Below, one piece after another: positions 45,440 to 57,633 of a stretch of DNA of 64,000 nt. This DNA comes from Aradus depressus. Lineage: Eukaryota > Arthropoda > Insecta > Hemiptera > Aradidae. The stretch spans positions 54,102,108 to 54,166,107 of the forward strand of contig OY759217.1 of assembly GCA_963662175.1 (NCBI GenBank). The letters are read 5' to 3'. Both the position numbers and the translations under genes were made by a program. The notes below the pieces were generated by a model. It was not told the origin of the DNA. It worked only from the letters and a program-made list of their open reading frames with translations, and ran no database searches. Within the stretch, counting starts at the first letter, position 1; each line of letters opens with the position of its first letter.

Positions 45440-46256
45440 TAATTGAACAGGAAGACAATCGCTTTATTCACCTTATATCTAATACTTATTACAAATAAAT
45501 AAATGAAATAAATCATATAAAGGTGTACAAATGTAAAGTACAAAAACACTAACAGAAAATTAAGTCAAATTAATGAATAAACGAATAACCACTTACTAAT
45601 GTTACTATTGAACCTCGTGCTGACGGGAAACCAGTTCACTGTCTGTACATATTTTCGTGGAAGTAGACAATATTTATGTTAAACAAATTCCTAGCATTTA
45701 TTTACTTTTACTAGTGTCTCCACTATATCGACACATCGCAAAAATATATTCGGACATGGTCCCGAACATTTTTTCGCATTTCCTGCTATTTCCAAGTCGT
45801 TGAAATTCCTTCTCCAGGTTTTTCTCGTCCTCAACAGAAGCTTGACTGTCACATCCAAATTATATATATGGATGTGACAGTCAATCTTCTGTATCTGCTT
45901 ATATATATATATATATATATATATAGTAAAAAAATTCTGGTGAGTTATTTATGATAAGATCTTTCATTTTAAACCATAGCCGGCTAAAAAAATTTATTTC
46001 GATACACCCTAATATATATATATTTCTGTTAGTGTTTTGTTGCTTTACTTTTGTACACTTTTATATGATTTATTTGTTTATTATATAAAATATATATATA
46101 TAATAAACAGAATGGGCCTCAGAACAGAGCCTTTGGGCAAAACCCCAAGTTTATTTCTAAGAACTAATACTTCTGGGAATGATGGGTGAAAAAATATTCA
46201 ACAGAAAACACAGATATTTAGGAAACGGACAAATACAAAACAATTACGTTAAAGAG
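45440..46256. other. 3' flank of zinc-finger gene A, duplicated at 57,634-58,042
   Basis: From about 45,675 (GTTAAACAAATTCCTAGCAT) the sequence parallels 57,638 onward, marking the duplication edge. It includes a hairpin GACTGTCACATCCA/TGGATGTGACAGTC (45,845-45,884) and an AT run near 45,900-45,925. Confidence 0.6.
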
Positions 46257-48487
46257 TCAAACTAGAGGAGACATATTGTACATCTCAACATCAGTCGGCC
46301 TCTCTGCCATATGTTTGGTCTGAATATGGCGTATTAAATTGCAGCGAGAAACAGAAACGTAAGTACAATGATAGCAACTGAATGGTTTCTTAACTCTATG
46401 CTTAGACAAAATATGACTTTTCAAAAGAGAAAGAGCAGCACATCTGTAAGGACAATGGCCACACTTCCATGACTCTTCATTTGTATGTTTGGTCTTCATG
46501 TGATGTTTCAAGGTGGCATCCTGTTCACATCTATAACAACAATGTGTGCACATCAATGGCTTCTCTCCCGTATGTTTTGACAGTACATGATTTTTCAACT
46601 GACTGATCGAAACACATCTAAAAGCACAATGGCCACACTTCCAGGACTCCTCCTTTGTATGAATGGCCTTTATATGACGATTCAAATTCTCACGCTGGAC
46701 ACATCTATAACTACAATGTGTGCACATCAATGGCTTCTCTTTTGAATGTTTTGACAGTACATGAAAGTTAAATTGTCGAGTCGAAACACATCTATAAGTA
46801 CAATGGTCGCATTTTATTGGCTTCTCTTTCATATGTTTGTACTGCATGTGACTTCTCAAATATGCAAGCCGAACACATCTATAAGTACAATGATCGCACT
46901 TAATTGGCTTATCTTTCGTATGTTTGCCTAATACGTGATCTTTCAATCGTGCAGCCGGAATACATTTAGGAGCACATTTTATTGGCTTCTCATTTGTATG
47001 TTTGGCCTTTATATGTAGTTTCAAACTCGCAAGATCAACACATCTATAATCACAATGGTCGCACTTCATTAGCTCCCCTTTTATATGTTTGCTCTTTAAA
47101 TGATGTTTTAAACTCGAAGGATGAACGCATCTATAATCACAATGGTTGCACATGATTGGCTTCTCTTTTGTATGTTTGGCTAATATGTGATGTCTCAAGG
47201 ACTTATGCTCAACACATCTATATGTGCAATGATTGCACTTTAAAGGCTTCTCTTCGGTATGTTTGTATAGTATGTGACTTCTCAATTCTGCATGCCGGTT
47301 ACATCTATAATCACAATGGTTGCACATGATTGGCTTCTCTTGTGTATGTTTGGCTAATATGTGATGTCTCAAGGACTTATGCTCAACACATCTATATGTG
47401 CAATGATTGCATTTTAAAGGCTTCTCTTCGGTATGTTTGTAAAGCATGTGACTTCTCAATTCTGCATGCCGGTTACATCTATAATCACAATGGTTGCACA
47501 TGATTGGCTTCTCTTGTGTATGTTTGGCTAATATGTGATGTCTCAAGGACTTATGCTCAACACATCTATATGTGCAATGATTGCACTTTAAAGGCTTCTC
47601 TTCTGTATGTTTGTAAAGTATGTGACTTCTCAATTCTGTATGCCGTTTGCATCTATAATCACAATGGTTGCACATGATTGGCTTCGCTTTTGTATGTTTT
47701 GACTGTATGTGAAATTTCAACTCCCTAGACCCAACACATCTATAATCACAATGGTTGCACTTTAAAGGCTTCTCTTCGGTATGTTTGTAAAGTACGTGAC
47801 TTCTCAATTCTATATGCCGTTTACATCTATAATCACAATGGTTGCACTTTAAAGGCTTCCCTTCGGTATGTTTGTATAGTATGTGACTTCTCAATTCTAT
47901 ATGCCGTTTACATCTATAATCACAATGGTTGCACTTTAAAGGCTTCTCTTCGGTATGTTTGTATAGTATGTGACTTCTCAATTCTCTATGCCGTTTACAT
48001 CTATAATCACAATGGTTGCACTTTAAAGGCTTCTCTTCGGTATGTTTGTATAGTATGTGACTTCTCAAATCTGCATGCCGTTTACTTCTATAATCACAAT
48101 GGTCGCACTTATAAGGCTTCTCTTTTGTGTGTTTCAAATGTTTGTGATTTCTCAAATCCGCAAACCGAACACAACTATAAGTACACTGGCAACACTTTAT
48201 TGGTGTCTCTTTTCTATGTTTGCTCTTTAAATGAATTTTCAAACTCGTACGGTGAACACATCTGTAAGTACAATAGTCGCACTGTAGTGGCTTCTCACCG
48301 GTGTGTTCGGACTGTATCTGCTGTACTAAATGTGAACTCCGGTCAGCTGTGTGATTACAATAACGACAACTAAGTGGATGTGGAGAGGTGTGGGTGTGGT
48401 TGGTCCTGATGTGTCCTCTCAGCCTGGCCAAGCTCACAGAACCATGTCCACAATGGTAGCACACCACTTCGACTGTCTCCAAACCAC
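46257..48487 (-). CDS. Zinc-finger gene A, exon 3: 25 C2H2 fingers
   Basis: The exon opens at an acceptor TTTGTTTCAG (48,488 upward), reads CGLETVEVVCYHCGHGSV with the first codon split across the intron, and ends at a stop at 46,257. With exons 54,727-54,712 and 54,597-54,535 the protein would be 769 aa. It has 25 tandem units of 28-29 residues, C-X2-C-X12-H-X4-H, with linkers HTEEKPLKC or HTKEKPIKC. Unit 2 has Gln for the first His (LVQQIQSEH), and unit 18 has lost the CxxC (CAPKCIPAARLKDH). Fingers 5-15 are nearly identical pairs, evidence of recent internal duplication. Such proteins usually bind DNA in the nucleus; targets are unknown. No BTB, ZAD or KRAB-like domain is seen. Confidence 0.9.
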
Positions 48488-48915
48488 CTGAAACAAACCA
48501 AACTCATTATCTACTGTTTTGCCACTTTCCAAGTCTTCTATTTCCTTTATACCTGCCATGAAATTCAAATAATATTCTATAATTCTTGTCTACTTGGATT
48601 CATATATTTTTTAAAATGTGGAGCCAATATAGAAATGAATTGTGATGATAAACGCAACATATATATGCCCACAGACTTGCTTTTGAAAGATGCTCCACTT
48701 TCTAAAGTGGACATATTTACATTTAGTTTGACACCAATAAGAAATATTTTGGTAGCCCTCAATTTCGGAGGCATAGATATATGCAGGGTGAAAGGTTACC
48801 ACATTCGAAAATATCATTGACTTTGCTATACTCAAGCTTCATTCAAGTGACTAAAACATTTAAGAGTGCCACACAATTACTAGATCTCTTATCAATTGAC
48901 GGTGATATGCCCCTA

Positions 48916-49005
48916 TGTAAGTCAACTGTTGAATATTAGCGCAAACGGTCGCTGGATCTGAAGGGGCAGCGACAAATTAATTGATTAATTTGAACTGGGG
49001 AAGTA
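48916..49005 (-). repeat. Dispersed repeat shared with 9950-10,060
   Basis: GTTGAATATTAGCGCAAACG, AATTGATTAATTTGAACTGG and GGAAGTACAT are the reverse complement of the 9950 copy. It sits in the long intron of zinc-finger gene A. Confidence 0.55.
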
Positions 49006-49365
49006 CATCAGCGTACATTCTCTATTCACTGTGACCTGAGGAAGACGAACGTTCCGAAATTCGTGTTGAAAAAAACACTCGTGAACAATTCCTGCGAAAC
49101 TTAGAAGATATCATTGAAAATACAGCGTGTGGAGTACACTGGAAAACATGAACCCTCTCGAGGAGGGTTGAAAAAAAAAACAAGGGTGGGAATACAAGGA
49201 TCATGGCAACCCTTGTAGCCCGTCCGAACAGGAGGTCCCGGGTCCTAGGGGACCGAGGAAGAGGCGGGTTACCTGGGATTTACATATAGGAAATATTACG
49301 TATTTACGTATAAATGAATAAAACAAACTTATTTTCAAAATATTGTCTATTCCACTAAAGATATA

Positions 49366-51667
49366 TCTATATAATAAAAATGAGTGCTAAATTTTGCTAA
49401 GCGCAAAACTCGAGAACGGCTGGACCAATTCGGCTAATTTTTTTTTCTTCAAATATTCGTTGAAGTCTGAGGAAGGTACTTATGAAGAGTTCTTAGCTGT
49501 TAATTCTAGGGATGGCGATCTGAGATAGATTAATCGAAGAATCGATGTTTGGGGTCGTAATAATCGATGTGAACAATGAATCGATCTCAGACACCCTAAA
49601 ATCATTTACTTACCGTTTCGTTTTATTCAGTTTTTAGTGCATGTTATTTTCTTGGCTGAATAAAACGTAATAACAACTCTTACTGTTTCGTTTTATTCAG
49701 TTTTTAGTGCGTTTTATTTCCTTGATTGTTTTTAAATCTTCGCTTCTGGCCAGTTCCTCGATGGTTGTCATCTTTGTCATTTACTTACTGTTTCGTTTTA
49801 TTCAGTTTTTACATATCTACATCTATATAATAAAAATGATTGGCTAAATTTTGCACGGGAGGGGGGGTGTGGGGAGGTAGGCCTTAGTATAAAGATACCT
49901 GAAGAGATCTGAGATAGATTAATCGAAGAATCGGGGGTCATAATAATCGATGTGAACAATGAATCGATCAAGTGAATCGATCTCAGACACCCTAAAATCA
50001 TTTACTTACCGTTTCGTTTTATTCAGTTTTTAGTGCATGTTATTTTCTTGGCTGAATAAAACGTAATTACAACTCTTACTGTTTCGTTTTATCCAGTTTT
50101 TAGTGCGTGTTATCAGTTTTTAGTGCGTTTTATTTTCTTGATTGTTTTTAAATCTTCGCTTCTGGCAAGTTCCTCGATTTATCTTTGGTTGTCATCTTTG
50201 TCATTTACTTACTGTTTCGTTTTATTCAGTTTTTACATATCTACATCTATATAATAAAAATGATTGGCTAAATTTTGCACGGGAGGGGGGATTGTGGGGG
50301 TAGGCCTTAGTATAAAGATACCGGTAATTCATTAACTAATAGTCGGATTGTCATGGAATTTCACATGTAGTATTCTAAAAAGCCAAATTTAAAAAAAGGA
50401 TGTGTGAAGTCTCAAAATTTGAAAGGGGGGGGGGGGGGCTAGGCCTAATATAAAGATAGTGATAGGTCTTTAACGGATGATCCGATTGACATGGAATTTC
50501 ACATGTAGTATTCTTAAAGGCCAAATTGAAAAATACGGTACGTGACATCTCAAAATTTTGAACGGGAGGGGGGGTTATGGGGGTAGGCCTACATATAAAG
50601 ATAGTGATAGGTCTTTAACGGATGTTCGGAATGTCATGGAATTTGACATGTAGTATGCTTAAAGGCCAAATTGAAAAATACGCTACGTGACATCTCAAAA
50701 TTTTGAACAGGCGGGGGGGTTGTGGGGGGGGGGGCCTAAGTATAAATATAGTCCTAGCTCATTAACGGTTGTTCGGACTGTCACGAAATTTGACATGTAG
50801 TATGCTTAAAGGCCAAATTGAAAAATACGCTACGTGACATCTCAAAATTTTGAACAGGCGGGGGGGTTGTGGGGGGGGGGCCTAAGTATAAATATAGTCC
50901 TAGCTGATTAACGGTTGTTCGGACTGTCACGAAATTTGATATGTAGTATTCTTAAAGGCCAAATTGAAAAATACGTTACGTGACATCTCAAAATTTTGAA
51001 CGGGAGGGGGGGGGGGGGGTTGTGGGGGTAGGCCTACATATAAAGATAGTGATAGGTCTTTAACGGATGATCGGAATGTCATGGAATTTCACATGTCGAA
51101 TTCTTGAAAGTCAAATTGAAAAATAAAGGTGTGACGTCATAAAAGGGAGGGGAGTTGTGGGGGTAGGCGTAAATATAAAGATACTGATAGGTCATTAACA
51201 GACGATCGGATTGTCATGGAATTTCACATGTGGTATTCTTAAAGCCCGAATTAAAAAATAGGGTGTGTGGCATCTCAACATTTTGAAAGGGAGGGGGGTT
51301 TTGGGGGTAGGCCTTAGCATAAAGATAGTTGCAGTTCATTAACGAATGGTCGGATTGTCATGGAATTTCACATGTAGTATTCTTAAAAGACAAAAACAAA
51401 AAAAGGATATGTGATGTCTCAAAATTGTCAACGGGAGGGGGGTATGGGGGGGGGGGGGGGCAAACATATACCTAAATAGTAGTTTTAAAAGCAATATTTA
51501 AAAATTGGCTGTGACCCTTTTGGACGGGAGGGGCGGGGGTCCATTAATGCTGAATGAATCTCACATGGAGCTTTCTTAAAGATGGGAAATAGCCCTAATT
51601 TTAATAGGGTGGGTTTCCTAAGCATGTATTACCTTGAAGGTGCACCGTTGCACGGTAAATAATAGCT
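49366..51667 (+). mobile_element. Helitron-like element with internal repeats, intron 2 of gene A
   Basis: Starts TCTATATAATAAAAATGA and then CTCGAGAACGGCTGGACC, as at 4424. The start motif recurs at about 49,822 and 50,245, each following a duplicated block with AATCGATGTGAACAATGAAT and TTTCGTTTTATTCAGTTTTT. The bulk (50,280-51,560) is degenerate ~180-bp units with CATGGAATTTCACATGTAGT and G-runs, like those at 4600-5640. The right end has a hairpin ACCGTTGCACGGT near 51,645 and TAATAGCT, a decayed version of the usual TAG/CTAG end. No Rep/helicase is coded. Confidence 0.65.
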
Positions 51668-51734
51668 CTCACCAGCTAATTATTCCATCGTTCCAAGGAA
51701 CGAGTTATGGAAGGCAGAGGGAGCGATCTAATTA

Positions 51735-52300
51735 ATTATGGATGTGATATTTTCACTTTATCTTCATACTACATGAATATTGTAATTCTGTTATCGATGT
51801 GATATATTCACTTTATCTTCATACTACATGAATATTGTAATTCTGTTATCGATGTGATATTTTCACTTTATCTTCATACTACATGAATATTGTAATTCTA
51901 TTATCGATGTGATATATTCACTTTATCTTCATACTACATGAATATTATAAATACTATTATGGATGTGATATTTTTCACTTTATCTTCATACTACATGAAT
52001 ATTGTAAATACTATCATGGATGTGATATTTTCACTTTATCTTCATACTACATGAATATTATAAATACTATTATGGATGTGATATTTTTACTTTATCTTCA
52101 GACTACATGAATATTATAAATAATATTATGGGTGACATATTTTCACTTTATCTTCAGACTACATGAATATTATAAATACTATTATGGATGTCATATTTTC
52201 ACTTCATCAGGATGTCATATTTTCACTTCACTTCATCTACAGACTACATGAATATTATAATACTATTATCGATGTGATATTTTTCACTTTATCTCAAATC
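51735..52300. repeat. About 56-bp tandem repeat, 9-10 copies
   Basis: Units of GATGTGATATTTTCACTTTA, TCTTCATACTACATGAATAT, TGTAATTCTATTATC; later units carry TATAAATACTATTATG. Period varies by 1-3 bases. Confidence 0.85.
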
Positions 52301-52397
52301 CATCATCAATGTATTTTCTGACATACTGTACTGTCGTCATAACTCCCGATAGAACGTATGTACCGACATGAAATTGTATGTGTGGAATCTCCAAGGA

Positions 52398-52555
52398 CGT
52401 GTACGATATCAGACACTCGTTAAAGACTCCTACTTAGTTTAATACAAATATAGGACTTCCATAGTAGAATCGGGCTCATGTCCACCAGGGTGACGGAAGA
52501 GCGCGATATGACCTCGTAGTTAAAGCAGGGGCATGGGACACAATAACCAACTATA
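52398..52555 (+). mobile_element. SINE family A fragment, plus orientation
   Basis: GTACGATATCAGACACTCGT, GTAGAATCGGGCTCATGTCC and AGAGCGCGATATGACCTCGT match the body; the tail is CAATAACCAACTAT. Confidence 0.65.
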
Positions 52556-52567
52556 AAATAAGAGAGT

Positions 52568-53295
52568 GTGTCGTGATTGCTACTGTTCCTACCTCCCTCG
52601 TGATTGCTACTGTTCCTACTCCCTCGTGATTGCTACTGTTCCTACTCCCTCGTGATTGCTACTGTTCCTACCTCCCTCGTGATTGCTACTGTTCCTACTC
52701 CCTCGTGATTGCTACTGTTCCTACTCCCTCGTGATTGCTACGGTACCGACCTCCCTCGTGATTGCTACTGTGCCTACCTCCCTCGTGATTGCTACTGTTC
52801 CTACCTCCCTCGTGATTGCTACTGTGCCTACCTCCCTCGTGATTGCTACTGTTCCTACCTCCCTCGTGATTGCTACTGGTCCTACCTCCCTTGTGATTGC
52901 TACTGTTCCTACCTCCCTCGTGATTGCTAATGTGCCTACCTCCCTCGTGATTGCTACTGTTCCTACCTCCATCGTGATTGCTACTGTTCCTACCTCCCTC
53001 GTGATTGCTACTGTTCCTACCTACCTCGTGATTGCTACTGTTCCTACCTCCCTCGTGATTGCTACTGTTCCTACTCCCTCGTGATTGCTACTGTTCCTAC
53101 CTCCCTCGTGGCTGCTACTGTTCCTACCTCCCTCGTGATTGCTACTGTTCCTACCTACCTCGTGATTGCTACTGTTCCAACTCCCTCGTGATTGCTACTG
53201 TTCCTACCTCCCTCGTGATTGCTACTGTTCCTACCTCCCTCGTGATTGCTACTGTTCCTACCTACCTCGTGATTGCTACTGTTCCTACCTCCTCT
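52568..53295. repeat. 26/27-bp minisatellite, about 27 copies
   Basis: Units of CTCCCTCGTGATTGCTACTG plus TTCCTA(C). The 27-base units keep three frames open, giving several false ORFs (PTSLVIATV repeats). Single-base length variation flips the frame along the array. Confidence 0.95.
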
Positions 53296-54534
53296 AGGCA
53301 GGAACAAAATATGACTGTGAGACCTTGAAGTAAAGTGAGGAAATGTCGTCTTTATAATTTCATGGCTATATAACATTTCTGAATGTGTATTTATTTACAC
53401 TTCCATTCTGTAGTTCCTAATGCGAACCGATTTACAACGTTGTTCCGTTTCCACTCGACAGTCGTGTTATGAGTGAATCAAAAAATGAATAAATTAGTAT
53501 TTCCCCAACTCGTTATTATGTTCAATCAACAAGGTTTTCCCTTTCTCTCCGGCAATTTCCCAAATTGTCTAACTACTACTTCTATCGTGTCGATACAGAC
53601 ATTACATCGACAGTTTTAGGGTATTCTAGTTAAGGCCCTTTGGTCGACTGAGCTGAAAACCAATAATGTGGTGTCGTTCTCATTATTTTCGAAACAGTTT
53701 AAACAATTCGTGCCATAAACTCATCTCATCAGGAAATATCCTGTTCATAGCCATGTTTTCCGACCTCCTTGATCCATTGAAAACAAACCACCGGTAAATC
53801 ATAGCTAATGTACTTCCCCAGCTAGTTATTAAGTTCAATCAACAAGGTTTTTCCACTCCCTCTAAACTCGTTTCTCTCCGGCCTATTTCTCAAATTGTCG
53901 GTCAACGAAAAAATTTACTTTGATTCAATATTTTAAGCGGTATCAGGTAAAATGTAGTTGATCCCAAAGTAAAATGGTTTCAATGTTCGACTGATTTCGG
54001 TACAAATTATAATCAGAACTAAATTAGGATAGGGAACAGTGAATCCATAATCTTGAATTGATGGCTATAATCTTTCTTGAGTTGAAGCGCTAACGTAATA
54101 GGAGTCGCAAACACAATAACACCAAGTAGCCCGAGTCAATAAACAATAGTTCCAACTTCATAAAATTCAGACATGTGATCCCATACATATTCATTGGTTA
54201 TCATACCAATAACGAAAGCATCAACATTTCATGGCCGAGAAATTAAAACCATTTCTTCCTGACATCTTGCCTGTTATCACAAGGATACACCTTTGTACCC
54301 CTTTAGATACTATTATGTCTCAATAACAGTTCTTACATTCATTAGTTGGTAATAGATACTGTGAATGGAAGCGTTCACCAAAACGACTAATTGCTATTTT
54401 TTGGCAAGGCACAAAGAAGTGATAAGTAGAAATATATTATACATGAATTAAGAATCTCTTACATTACCCAAAAGTAACCTCAAAAAGACCATTATTCAAA
54501 CATTATCAGATGTTCTATAACGATATCTACTTAC
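53296..54534. other. Intron 2 remainder of gene A; no gene
   Basis: A ~70-base word set (TTCCCCARCTAGTTATTA, GTTCAATCAACAAGGTTTT) occurs twice, near 53,505 and 53,815. From about 54,225 the sequence parallels 61,765-61,915 of the duplicate. Confidence 0.5.
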
Positions 54535-54727
54535 ATGGATATGATGTTATGTCTTCTATGTGAATCTCCTGCTTCACGCCAACTGTTTCAGCTTCAGCTG
54601 TAAACATGTTATATGTAACTGTAACGATATCTATCCAGGACAACTTAGGACACTAGTGATAATACAAAGAAAGATAACCTAACCAGAGAAATAATAATGG
54701 CAATACATTACCTGGATTCAGGGACAT
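54535..54727 (-). CDS. Zinc-finger gene A, exons 1 and 2
   Basis: Exon 1 (54,727-54,712, 16 bases) starts ATG and codes MSLNP plus one base; its donor is GTAATG. Exon 2 (54,597-54,535, 63 bases) follows a TTTACAG acceptor, codes AEAETVGVKQEIHIEDITSY, P and one base, and has donor GTAAGT. Both introns are phase 1, matching exon 3 at 48,487. Exon 2 is symmetric (63 = 21 codons). The segment VKQEIHIED resembles a SUMO-site-like psi-K-x-E motif (VKQE); that role is only a suggestion. Confidence 0.8.
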
Positions 54728-55149
54728 CGTGGTTAATAGTGGGATACGTAAATACGGAACCATACAAGAGAGATGTTGAAAAAATATCTCAACAATAACT
54801 TAAATAATATACTCTCGTCAGTGGAATGGACTCCAATGTTTGGATATGAGCAGTGTTGCCAAGACCTCGAAATATGTATAATTGTTTTAAATATAATTAT
54901 ACATTATAATTTAATGTATATACATAATTTTGATAGCAATATAACATAATTCACTTTATGCTCAGACATTACTATGTATATTATACGTTTCACAGTAATA
55001 AAGGACGAATAAATACGAGTAAAATAATAATATATATTAAACAGATTCTGTTTTCAAGAAAAAGTGCCGTCATAGAGAATGTGGCTATTCGTATAATACA
55101 TATTATACTTTAATGTACAAAGCTTAGACCCGTTTTGTTATAATGGATT
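54728..55149. other. 5' flank of gene A, AT-rich
   Basis: The first 100 bases match the flank of gene B at 62,040-62,130 (GGGATACGTAAATAC). Promoter elements are not evident. Confidence 0.4.
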
Positions 55150-55215
55150 GTGCTTGCTTACTGAGCTCAAGATCCAGGTTTGAAACCCTATTCAGAAAGG
55201 GGCTATCCGTTAGAC
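55150..55215 (+). mobile_element. Possible SINE head (tRNA-like)
   Basis: TTACTGAGCTCAAGATCCAG followed by GTTTGAAACCC parallels the head of the SINE at 2480-2556 (CTACTGAGCTCAATATCGCG, GGTTCGAAGCCC). The body does not match family A. Confidence 0.4.
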
Positions 55216-55224
55216 AGAACCACC

Positions 55225-55715
55225 TTCAGATTATTTGTGAAGGGCTATTTTGATCGTCGTGGTGACAAGGTTGCCAAATTTAATGATAACCTCCCCGATC
55301 ATGAATTTTCAAACAGCTTTTTGAAAAGACATTAGAATAATCTTAGCCTCAGGATGTGTCAGAACATCAAAGAGGCGAAAGCCCAGGTTTCTAGACTCAT
55401 AATTCGCGAGTATTTCGAAAATTAAAACATTCTTTTGTCGGAATTCCATCATCGAACATTGTAAATTTTGATTAAACCAATTTTTCAGATGATCCTGGTC
55501 GAACTAAAGTCACAACTGGGAGAGGCTGTAAGTACCCGGAGCGCGTAATGAATTCATCAAAATCCGCAACGTGCTTCATGTTTTCTGCCTCTGCTGATGG
55601 CACATTATTGCCTCCTTTTGTGGTGTATAAAGCCAAGCACCTGTATGACACGTGGGTTGAGAATGCGATCAAGGGCACTAACTTTTTCGGAAGTCTATCA
55701 GGATGGTTTGCCTGC
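55225..55715 (+). pseudogene. Tigger/pogo-like DDE transposase fragment
   Basis: Pieces in order: GYFDRRGDKVAKFNDNLPDH, LSLRMCQNIKEAKAQVS, then NFD-stop-TNFSDDPGRTK (55,463-55,500), where TAA replaces the Glu of the usual DETN box right after a catalytic Asp. SATCFMFSASADGTLLPPFV and YKAKHLYDTWVE follow, up to SGWF. It ends abruptly at about 55,715 at the junction with the gypsy relic, and no terminal repeats are seen. Confidence 0.75.
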
Positions 55716-57633
55716 GGACCTTTGGCGTAGATATCTTGGAACTCTCGCAGTAACCTCATTACTTCCTTCCGCTGTTCCCCTTTCAGATCCATAGACTGTA
55801 GATTAAAAAGTTCATCGAGCCACAGCAAACGGTCTCCTCGGAAATTTCTGCATTGAGCATAGGTTCTTCTTTTCCCTCCACCCGACCCACCCGAGTACCT
55901 GCAAAAAGAGTTGCTGCTTCCGGCCCTGCATTCATAACTCGTAAAGGGATGGCCCCATGGGAAACTATCGCCATCACCCGAGCTAAGCATATTCGCTCAT
56001 TACTTATCCGGGGGTCGAAGATTACTTCCGTGCCGTCGGCCACCGGGCCCGAGAGCTGCGCCATTACGACCACTTCGTGTCTCCCTGGAACCACAGTATT
56101 TTCTCCAATGAAAACATCCACTGCTGCAATGGAATCGACTCTTTTGTTTCCAGACTTTGGCGAGCGCAGGGGGATATCGCCTTGGTCAGTTCTCAAGACT
56201 CCGCGTCCAAACAGCAGTTGGATTTACTTGTCCTTCAAGAAGTCGACACCCAGAATCAGGTCACGCCAGATGTCGCCAATGACAACTTTATGACCGTAGG
56301 GCTTACTCCCCACTGTTATAATCACCTCAGCCAGCCCATGGGTAGAAATAGTTCCCCCATTAGCACTGCGCAACCCCCGACCATACTCTTCACAGGGGTG
56401 AACCCCTAAAAAACATGCCAGATCAGCGCTGAGTAGCGTGACACTGACTCCCGAGTCAACAAGAGCCCTCACTGGAACCCCATTCACGCTGAGGTCTACG
56501 TAATTCTTCCGGAGTCCGTCCTCTATCACCCCGACGGTAGGGACCATGGGGAGATCGACCACTGATAGGTCCTCATCAGCGGCCGGCATCAGTTTCCCTT
56601 TGGGTGGCTTCACCGAACAGTGGGCTCGGATATGTCCCGGCCTGCCGCACGCCCAGCAGACCGGACTCCTTCGGCCTCTATGCGCCCGCTTCGCCTCCTT
56701 TCCAACCACCAGCTCCTCCACTGCCCTCGTACGGGCTGTTATTTTTTTTTCTTGCTCTCGCAGCATCGTATAAAACACGGAAGTTCCCGGGATAGGGTCA
56801 GTAGGCGCTACAACCTGGCTATCACCCGTATCCTGAAACTCGGCGGTAAACGACATTGAGCCATGACGTAGAGCTATCACTTCCATTTTCAAAGCCCTGG
56901 TTAGTGCGGACTCCAGGGTGTCAGGGGACGTTAGCGCAACCTGAAATCGTACGTTTTTGTCCTGGAGACCCTCCAGGAAGTGGTCCTTCAAGGTTTCCTG
57001 TCACACCGCCTCCCCGACCCTCTCCGGGTAGGCCTCGTTGTAGAGAATCTCCAGAGCAGTTGCGAACTGTGTCAGAGACTCGCCCCTCGCTTGCCGCCGC
57101 CCTTTGAATTCATCTTTCTTGAGCTCCCGCCGCTCAGGAGGGTTTAATTTAACCCCGATGGTCCTACATACGAGGGCAAAATCACCTTGGTCTGTCCGAG
57201 ACATGTTCTTGTAGATGCTAAGGCTCTCCCCCGTCAGGCACAAAGATAAAAACTGCACTTTTTCATCGTCATTCCATTTATTTATTCGACTTACCTTGTC
57301 GTAATATTCCACGTAGTCAGTCCACGTTCCCGCAGTGAACTATTTCGGGAAAATGAGGGGTCTCCTGTCGACTGCCTCATCGGCGCCGCTCCTCTTCCCC
57401 GGCGCGTGTTACCGCTCTTTCGGCATTGTTATTCCACCGCTGCCACCAATGTAGCGTTGTTAACCGAATCATTGATCACAAATCTCATCGTATATATTTT
57501 TATTTGTACACACTCAAAAAAACGCTCTTTTTCAGATCACCTTTTTTAGATCACACAACAATATATATATTTTTAATTATCACATTTAAAAATGTATATA
57601 TTAAAATATAAAATAAGATGTGGCTACGCCACA
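55716..57633 (-). pseudogene. Gypsy-type LTR retrotransposon relic: LTR, gag, protease, start of pol
   Basis: Reading leftward: LTR (57,633-57,450); a TGG-containing primer-site candidate just inside (57,448 down); gag (VEYYDKVSRINKWNDDEKVQ, then KVQFLSLCLTGE); a CCHC knuckle CWACGRPGHIRAHC; an aspartic protease with active site ALVDSGVSVTLLS and flap/ILG motif LILGVDFLKDK; then linker sequence to REFQDIYAKGPQ, where the reverse transcriptase would begin. In-frame stops lie at 57,001-57,003 and 56,224-56,226, and a frameshift lies near 55,830. Reverse transcriptase, RNase H, integrase and the second LTR are absent. No env-like frame. Confidence 0.8.
57450..57633 (-). repeat. Short (184-bp) LTR of the gypsy relic
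   Basis: On the minus strand it runs TGTGGCGTAGCC to AACGCTACA, short inverted TGT/ACA ends. It directly adjoins the duplicated flank of the zinc-finger gene (GTATGTTAAACAAATTCC). Confidence 0.6.

Noticed and set aside
52683..53376. Several overlapping repeat ORFs (PTSLVIATV, EVGTVAITR)
   Set aside because: All frames of a 26/27-bp array stay open; single-base length changes switch frames, which a real gene would not tolerate.
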